Assembly: GCA_030538155.1 (NCBI GenBank)
Contig: JAUNUN010000016.1
Span: 18,099 to 55,667, forward strand
Direction: 5' to 3'
DNA length: 37,569 bases
DNA from: a bacterium
GTDB taxonomy: Bacteria; Desulfobacterota; Desulfobulbia; Desulfobulbales; Desulfobulbaceae
The notes under the pieces: generated by a model
The model's database searches: none
Seen by the model: the letters and a program-made list of their open reading frames with translations, nothing else
What the model was told of the DNA's origin: nothing
Shown: piece after piece, positions 32,872 to 37,569 of the stretch
Position numbering within the stretch: the stretch's first letter is position 1
Layout of the letters: each line of letters begins with the position of its first letter
Program-made: the position numbers and the translations under genes

Positions 32872-34647
32872 ATGAAGATGCGGCCCGGACGGCTCCTGGC
32901 CGCCCTCATCTTTCTCCCCTGTCTCATTTTTCTCATCGGCTACCTTGTTCTTAAGGAACAGCGCACTGAGCGGCCGCAGCAGGTGGTACTCACCACGGCG
33001 GGGCATATTGAAATGTGCCTCAACTGCCATGAAAACGAACAGCTCGATGGCGCGCACGACCGCCTGGTAGTGGGCTGCTCGCCCTGTCATCTGGGTGATC
33101 CGCTCGCCATCAACAAAGACAAGGCGCACCTGGGCATGGTGCTCAACCCCGGCGATCTGCGCGTGGTGGAGAAGACCTGCGGTGTGGAGGGTTGTCATCC
33201 GGCCGACACGCCCAAGGTAAAGAACTCGCTCATGGCCACCAATCGGGGCATCCTCGCCACCCTGCTCTACTACTGGGGTGAGCGGGACCACCAGGACGCC
33301 GACATCACAGTGGAACAGCTTTTAGAAAGCGGCGAGACCTCGCTAGCCCTAGACTACTTCCGCAAGCTCTGCGCCACCTGCCATCTGTGGAAACAAAAAG
33401 GAGATCTGCCCGGCGCGCCGGATTTTTTTAACGACAAGGGCGGCGGCTGTTCCGCCTGCCACTATGTACTGCCCGAGGGCTTTACCACCGACACCGTCTT
33501 TGCCGAACGCACGCCTGAACAAAAGGCCCTGCAGGCCGAAAAAAAACCGCATCCGCGAGTAGTGAAGAAGGTGCCGGAAGACAACTACATCCGCTGCCAC
33601 AACCGCTCAGGCCGCATCGGGCTCTCCTATATCGGCGTGTTTGAGGCCGAAGGCTACGGCACGCCCTACGAAAAAGGCGGCCTGTCTTCCCACCAGTTGC
33701 CGGGCGACCGCTTTTATCTCTCTGTTGCCCCTGATATCCATCACGTCAAAAATATGGTGTGCATCGATTGCCACACCAGAGACGAAATCATGGGGGACGG
33801 CACCAGCTACGCCCATTACGAGGATCAACTGGAAATCAGCTGTGAGAGCTGCCACAGTACCAGTCCCGGCATGAGCAGAAAGGGTAAGCCACTGACCAAT
33901 GTCAGCCAAAAAAACGGGGCCTTTGTCCTTACCGGAAAAATTGACAATGTCGAGCGACCGCTCAAAACACCGCACCCGGCGGCCTGTGCTGCGCCCGTGC
34001 ACAAGCGGGTTACCTGCGAGGCCTGCCACTCAACCTGGGTGCCGCAGTGCTACGGCTGCCATGTCAAAAGGGACAAGCGTGAGCAGCACCTGGACAAACT
34101 CACCCTGGAAAATACCCCTGGCTGGTGGGAAGAGGGCCGTTCCTATATCCGCTACGAAAAACCGATGCTCGCGGTGTGGGAAGACGAGGTGGTGGTGGTC
34201 ACCCCCGGCTGCCAAGATGTGATCACCCTGATCGATGAAGAGGGCAAGAGCGAAGGCGGCTTTACCCGCTTCACCATGGCGGCGATCAACCCGCACACCA
34301 TCCAGGCCAAGGGCAGAGACTGCAAGGACTGCCACGCCTCGCCCAAAACCATTGGCCTGGGCGAAGGCACGGTGCAGAAAAAAGACGGCAAGTGGAGTTT
34401 CACTCCGGTTGAACGGGGCGTTAAAGGGCCGGAAGGCGAGCAGACTCCTGGTTTTGACAATTTTGTCACCATTGAAGGTGAGCCGCTGCAATACGGCTCA
34501 CGTGCTAATCTGCGCCCCTTTAACGGTGACGAGCTCAAGCGCATCCTCCGGGTCGGTCTCTGTCTGGACTGCCATACCAACGCTGAAGATCCGGCCTACC
34601 AAAGCTATGATCCCAAACGGCCCTGCCCGGTTTTTCAGGAGCCCTGA
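32872..34647 (+). CDS. Membrane-anchored multihaem cytochrome c (about 11-12 haem sites)
   Basis: A 591-residue electron-transfer protein with one N-terminal anchor (about 8-27) and a large periplasmic part. There are ten CxxCH sites (CLNCH, CSPCH, CATCH, CSACH, CIDCH, CESCH, CEACH, CYGCH, CKDCH, CLDCH) plus one CX4CH (CGVEGCH, 103-109). A twelfth candidate, YIRCH followed by NRSGRIG, has Tyr239 where the first Cys is expected. Several isolated His residues could be distal ligands. The protein is likely part of a quinol- or metal-linked respiratory chain. The ATG at 32872 has no strong ribosome site; Met3 is an alternative start. It is a single gene between nadE and an aminotransferase, with a terminator after it. 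Confidence 0.9.
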   Translation: MKMRPGRLLAALIFLPCLIFLIGYLVLKEQRTERPQQVVLTTAGHIEMCLNCHENEQLDGAHDRLVVGCSPCHLGDPLAINKDKAHLGMVLNPGDLRVVEKTCGVEGCHPADTPKVKNSLMATNRGILATLLYYWGERDHQDADITVEQLLESGETSLALDYFRKLCATCHLWKQKGDLPGAPDFFNDKGGGCSACHYVLPEGFTTDTVFAERTPEQKALQAEKKPHPRVVKKVPEDNYIRCHNRSGRIGLSYIGVFEAEGYGTPYEKGGLSSHQLPGDRFYLSVAPDIHHVKNMVCIDCHTRDEIMGDGTSYAHYEDQLEISCESCHSTSPGMSRKGKPLTNVSQKNGAFVLTGKIDNVERPLKTPHPAACAAPVHKRVTCEACHSTWVPQCYGCHVKRDKREQHLDKLTLENTPGWWEEGRSYIRYEKPMLAVWEDEVVVVTPGCQDVITLIDEEGKSEGGFTRFTMAAINPHTIQAKGRDCKDCHASPKTIGLGEGTVQKKDGKWSFTPVERGVKGPEGEQTPGFDNFVTIEGEPLQYGSRANLRPFNGDELKRILRVGLCLDCHTNAEDPAYQSYDPKRPCPVFQEP

Positions 34648-34653
34648 GGCCGG

Positions 34654-34692
34654 GGCAACAAGGCGTTTTAGCCCGCCTCTTGCCTGTTTTTT
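34654..34692 (+). terminator. Terminator after the cytochrome gene
   Basis: GGCAACAAGGC pairs with GCCTCTTGCC across a small bulge, loop of about 10 bases, then TGTTTTTT. Confidence 0.65.
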
Positions 34693-34777
34693 CTTGTCAA
34701 AAAAACAAAAACACGTTTGAGTAGCTTTTTTTATCTGCCGGTTGAACCGGCCTCAATCGAAATGTTGGAGTTCTCCA

Positions 34778-35983
34778 ATGCCAGCAGCAATCACCCTTGC
34801 CCAGCGGGTTGCACAAATCGCCCCCTCCCCCACCCTGGCCATCAATGCCAAGGCCAAGCAGCTCAAGGCTGCGGGTGTGGATGTCCTTAATTTCAGTGTG
34901 GGCGAGCCGGATTTCCCTACACCGCCGCACATCTGCGCCGCAGGCAAAGAGGCTATCGACAAGGGGCACACCCGCTACACCGCAGCCAACGGCATTGTTG
35001 AACTGCGCGAGGCCGTATGCGCCCGCTACCGCAGCAGACTGGACCTTAACTATGACCCCGAGCAGATTCAGATCAGTTGCGGCGGCAAACAGGGGCTCTA
35101 CAATATTTTCCAGGCCCTGATCAATCCCGGTGATGAGGTGCTGATCCCGGCACCGTACTGGGTCTCCTATCCGCCCATGGTAGAACTGGCCGGCGGGGTG
35201 CCGGTTATTGTGCCCCTGCGGGAAGAGAACAACTTTGACCTGCATGTGGACGACCTGCTCCAGCGTGCCGGCAGCAAGACCAAGGTACTGGTGTTGAACA
35301 GCCCCTCCAACCCAACCGGCTCCATCCTTTCAGAGGGCGCGCTCAAGGCAGTGGCCAAGTTGGCGCGCGAACGCGGTTGGCTCATCGTATCCGATGATAT
35401 CTACGAGGATATTGTCTACACCAAGGGTACCATTCCCCATATCCTTAGGGTCGATCCAGGCCTGCAGGAGCAGACCATTCTCAGCAACGGCGTGTCTAAA
35501 TCGTACTCCATGACCGGATGGCGCATCGGCTGGTGCGCCGGGCCCCTGGCCGTGCTCAAGGCAATGAACAAGATCCAGAGCCAGTCGGTCTCAAACCCTG
35601 TGGCTGTGTCACAGTATGCCGCCCTCACCGCCCTGACCGGGCCGCAGGATTTCCCCCAGACCATGCTTGAGGCCTTTTTGCCGCGCCGTGACTTTTTTAT
35701 TCAGGCCCTCACCGGCATTAAAGGTGTCACCTGTGTGGAGCCCATGGGCGCTTTCTACGTGTTCCCGAACTTCTCCGCCTACTATGGCCGCAGCTTTCAG
35801 GGCAAGACCATTGACAGCTCTGTTGCCCTGGCCGATTACTTCCTGGACGAGGCCCAGGTGGCCACGGTACCGGGCGCAGCCTTTGGCGCGGATGACTTCA
35901 TTCGTTTCTCCTTTGCCACTTCGCTCGACATCATCAAGGCCGGTATGGGCCGGATTGAGCAGGCCCTGGCAGCACTCAAATAG
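34778..35983 (+). CDS. aspC: Class I/II aminotransferase, aspartate aminotransferase type
   Basis: PLP enzyme of 401 residues that moves amino groups, most likely between aspartate and 2-oxoglutarate. Landmarks are FSVGEPDFPTPPHI near 39-52, YTAANGIVELREAV, the NSPSNPTGSILS loop with Asn178, DDIYEDIVY with Asp206 and Tyr209, the PLP lysine Lys241 in SNGVSKSYSMTGWRIGW, and a carboxylate-binding Arg in DFIRFSFATS near the end. This is the AspB/PatA-like I-gamma subgroup pattern. The ATG at 34778 has TTGGAG 7 bases upstream. Confidence 0.92.
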   Translation: MPAAITLAQRVAQIAPSPTLAINAKAKQLKAAGVDVLNFSVGEPDFPTPPHICAAGKEAIDKGHTRYTAANGIVELREAVCARYRSRLDLNYDPEQIQISCGGKQGLYNIFQALINPGDEVLIPAPYWVSYPPMVELAGGVPVIVPLREENNFDLHVDDLLQRAGSKTKVLVLNSPSNPTGSILSEGALKAVAKLARERGWLIVSDDIYEDIVYTKGTIPHILRVDPGLQEQTILSNGVSKSYSMTGWRIGWCAGPLAVLKAMNKIQSQSVSNPVAVSQYAALTALTGPQDFPQTMLEAFLPRRDFFIQALTGIKGVTCVEPMGAFYVFPNFSAYYGRSFQGKTIDSSVALADYFLDEAQVATVPGAAFGADDFIRFSFATSLDIIKAGMGRIEQALAALK

Positions 35984-36028
35984 ACCAGCATTCATCCGAG
36001 CATTTCCGCAGCAACAAACACACGTCTC

Positions 36029-36078
36029 AGCCTGACCGGAACATACATTTCGAATGTTTCAAATATTCCGGTCAGGCT
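36029..36078. terminator. Hairpin between aminotransferase and ATC-hydrolase-like gene
   Basis: A perfect 13-bp outer stem, AGCCTGACCGGAA (36029-36041) with 36066-36078, enclosing an inner ACATT-TCG-AATGT hairpin. No long T-run follows on either strand, so its action as a terminator of these convergent genes is likely but not certain. Confidence 0.5.
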
Positions 36079-36166
36079 CTTGATCGTTTATCGCCCACCG
36101 CTGCCTTCTGGATAGACTTCTGATTGTTTCCTCCGGCCTTGAAATTGATCAATTTTTCACGGCCTT

Positions 36167-36634
36167 TCACCCCTTTTTTGCTGCAAAACGAAAGTCGCAA
36201 CAGGCGGCGCCATTCATAAGGGTTTGGCTGCGTTTAAGCGCAATATTGCTGCTGAACCCGTCCATCATGGCGAAATCCCTGGCGCAGTGAAACAGTTCTC
36301 CCAACTCGGGTAAACCCAATTCCTGATACTGTTCTGCATAACGGCAGCGGGTCACATTAAAATCAAGATGGGTATCCGACCTGCCCAACCACTCGATTGC
36401 AAGGGCTCCACCGTCCGCCCATATTTGAGCCACGCGGTGGATGGCGGCAAGATCATCGCCAAACTCTCCGGCCCAACGCTTGCCGTCCTGTCGCGCCAGT
36501 TCGGCAATCACTTCTTTGGCCACACAGTTGGCCTGTTCAGTGCCCATGGCACGTTGAAAGGCCTGCACTATGGGCACCAAAACACCTGATTCAATTTTCC
36601 GGCGCTCAAGATGGGTGATCTTTGCCTCGCTCAT
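36167..36634 (-). CDS. ATC-hydrolase-family protein (L-2-amino-thiazoline-4-carboxylate hydrolase-like)
   Basis: A 155-residue soluble protein. The block NVTRCRYAEQYQELGLPELG, then LFHCARDFAMMDGF and a closing RSQTLMNGAACCDFRF, is the conserved region of the family named after ATC hydrolase (thiazoline to N-carbamoyl-cysteine step of the cysteine route in Pseudomonas). Most members have no tested function. Conserved Cys residues sit in TRC, HC and ACC. Two adjacent ATG codons exist; the one at 36634 has AGGAGG at 6 bases, the one at 36637 at only 3. It stands alone, transcribed against the aminotransferase. Confidence 0.8.
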   Translation of the reverse strand: MSEAKITHLERRKIESGVLVPIVQAFQRAMGTEQANCVAKEVIAELARQDGKRWAGEFGDDLAAIHRVAQIWADGGALAIEWLGRSDTHLDFNVTRCRYAEQYQELGLPELGELFHCARDFAMMDGFSSNIALKRSQTLMNGAACCDFRFAAKKG

Positions 36635-36776
36635 CATCTACCTCCTGGTTGTAGTCGCGTTTTCTGCGACAGTGAACACGTGCGCGCATTCGTCCGTGCT
36701 GAGCCGGCTGCATGCCCGATTTTCTACCTTGCCTGCTGCATTTTTTGCGCACACGAATTGGTGCCCGGCGATACTC

Positions 36777-36804
36777 TTGTTATCCTGAAGTCCCTTGCTA
36801 TAAT
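36777..36804 (+). promoter_or_regulatory. Probable promoter of the small unknown gene
   Basis: TTGTTA (36777-36782), 16-base spacer, TATAAT (36799-36804), a perfect -10 box about 70 bases before the ATG at 36875. Confidence 0.55.
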
Positions 36805-36874
36805 TGGTCTGCATGCAGAACAGAGTCAGGGTCGCCGATTGTCCTGATAAATCTCAATGAAAAGGGAAGAATTG

Positions 36875-37180
36875 ATGAAAATTTCAGACTGGCTGGACAA
36901 GCAGGAAGCGGATAAAAAGGATGTGTCGCAAGCCGATATTCCCCGGGATGTGGCCTTTGACAGCGAACCCGACGAGACTATTTTTTTCAAGGAAATCCGA
37001 CCCTGTACCATGCTCTGCACCGAGAATCACCCCTATGCCAAGGTGGAACGCTACGGGCACTGGTACGCCGCCACCGGTCAGGATAAGCAGGCAGGCATCC
37101 ACTCTAATGCCATGCGCTGGAAACTCTATACCAGAGATAAGGACCTGGCACTTAAGACAGCAAAAGAACGTATTGAATAA
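36875..37180 (+). CDS. Small protein of unknown function
   Basis: A 101-residue acidic, soluble protein (MKISDWLDKQEADKKDVSQA), with no signal peptide or membrane segment. The middle holds FFKEIRPCTMLCTENHPYA and a Trp/Tyr-rich GHWYAATG; the end is a charged helix. No family is recognised. A good promoter lies upstream, and the ATG at 36875 has AGGGAAG 5 bases before it; an in-frame ATG at 36857 has no ribosome site. Those signals and balanced codon use suggest a real gene. The spacer after it is filled with REP-type repeats. Confidence 0.6.
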   Translation: MKISDWLDKQEADKKDVSQADIPRDVAFDSEPDETIFFKEIRPCTMLCTENHPYAKVERYGHWYAATGQDKQAGIHSNAMRWKLYTRDKDLALKTAKERIE

Positions 37181-37224
37181 ACAATTGCCGATTTCATAGT
37201 CACCGAACAGTCCGCTGAATTCAT

Positions 37225-37399
37225 CGTTCCCATGCTCCCGCGTGGGAACGCGTCTCTGAGCCGCATCCATGGTTACTGCCCGCTCTGTACCGTTTAGCAG
37301 GCAGCCCTGTTCTATCGTTCCCATGCTCCCGCGTGGGAACGCATCTCTGAGCCGCATCCATGGTTACTGCCCGCTCTGTACCGTTTAGCAGGCAGCCCT
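37225..37399. repeat. Two 84-bp direct repeats with REP-type palindromes
   Basis: Copy 1 is 37225-37308 and copy 2 is 37316-37399, 91 bases apart, identical except for one base (CGTCTCTG versus CATCTCTG). Each starts with a REP-like palindrome, CGTTCCCATGC-TCCC-GCGTGGGAACG (37225-37250 and 37316-37341), followed by about 58 unique bases ending GCAGGCAGCCCT. A 7-base linker GTTCTAT separates them. Confidence 0.9.
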
Positions 37400-37515
37400 T
37401 CAAGTGCCGCCAGTACAGGTATAATGTGGTTGGTTCGCCGCCGGAATACGAGAGCGGCTGCCGGCGAAGCTCTTCTATGCTGACTATATGAAAACGCTGG
37501 AGCGTTCAGGCCTCT

Positions 37516-37539
37516 GTTCCCACGCTGGAGCGTGGGAAC
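37516..37539. repeat. REP-like palindrome, copy 4
   Basis: GTTCCCACGCT-GG-AGCGTGGGAAC, perfect 11-base arms with a 2-base centre; same family as 9535, 37225 and 37316. Confidence 0.8.
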
Positions 37540-37569
37540 AATCATAATTAGTCTTCGTTAGTCTTTTTG

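Larger units (their letters stand above)
37181..37569. other. Repeat-rich intergenic tail of the window
   Basis: No gene is supported here. Apparent minus-strand frames are the tandem repeat translated twice. The stretch holds two 84-base repeat units (37225-37399) and a further REP palindrome at 37516-37539. Confidence 0.6.

Noticed and set aside
37225..37399. CRISPR array
   Set aside because: Only two copies, 84 bases long with a 7-base linker and no variable spacers; these are REP-type tandem repeats.
37221..37545. Small minus-strand proteins with repeated NGTERAVTMDAAQR sequence
   Set aside because: They are translations of the 84-base tandem repeat and REP palindromes, without start signals.

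Overview
The window looks like a chromosomal segment of a GC-rich, probably anaerobic, Gram-negative bacterium. The best guess is a Desulfobacterota (Desulfobulbales-type) sulfur/metal-respiring lineage. The grounds are a roughly 12-site membrane-anchored multihaem cytochrome c, selA (selenocysteine use), a Ktr/Trk potassium system, pilT, an arylsulfate sulfotransferase, and a SulP anion transporter with a STAS domain. The assignment is inferred from gene content, not from a marker gene.

Layout. 1-3929: the 5' part of mutL (-), diverging from a class A penicillin-binding protein, a cysteine-rich YkgJ-like protein and an O6-methylguanine-DNA methyltransferase. 4092-4791: an AT-rich patch with a small bPH-like membrane protein and a roughly 196-bp MITE-like element. 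4847-9337: a lipid-recycling locus (-) made of an ArsR-type regulator, a bifunctional Aas acyltransferase/acyl-ACP synthetase and an LplT-type MFS protein with a dead acyltransferase tail; the regulator gene and aas carry nearly the same 29-bp operator-like sequence. 9374-11615: REP-bearing spacer, an exported metallophosphoesterase, and a convergent secreted Gly/Asn/Lys-rich protein. 11826-15401: a Trk/Ktr operon whose membrane subunit seems split by a frame change. 15525-20286: selA, a degenerate-GGDEF/TPR protein, pilT. 20331-21189: tRNA-Arg(UCG), a perfect terminator, then decayed IS630 and IS1595 transposases back to back. 21471-28276: arylsulfate sulfotransferase, MFS carrier, tandem UspA protein and a SulP transporter with an unusual coiled-coil insertion. 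28391-35983: malate synthase-like enzyme (-), cold-shock protein, NAD+ synthetase lacking its glutaminase cysteine, multihaem cytochrome, aminotransferase. 36167-37569: ATC-hydrolase-like protein (-), a small unknown gene and a tandem 84-bp repeat built on REP palindromes.

Genes that probably work together: arsR-aas-lplT (lysophospholipid uptake and re-acylation under one operator); trkH-trkA with a sensor-like membrane protein (K+ uptake); the assT-MFS-usp-sulP run, which may handle aryl sulfates and sulfate. Most of the window is ordinary core genome. The points that most deserve a second look are the shared operator, the pseudo-acyltransferase fused to the lipid transporter, the Cys-to-Ser change in NadE, the split TrkH, the leaderless sulfotransferase and the SulP insertion.
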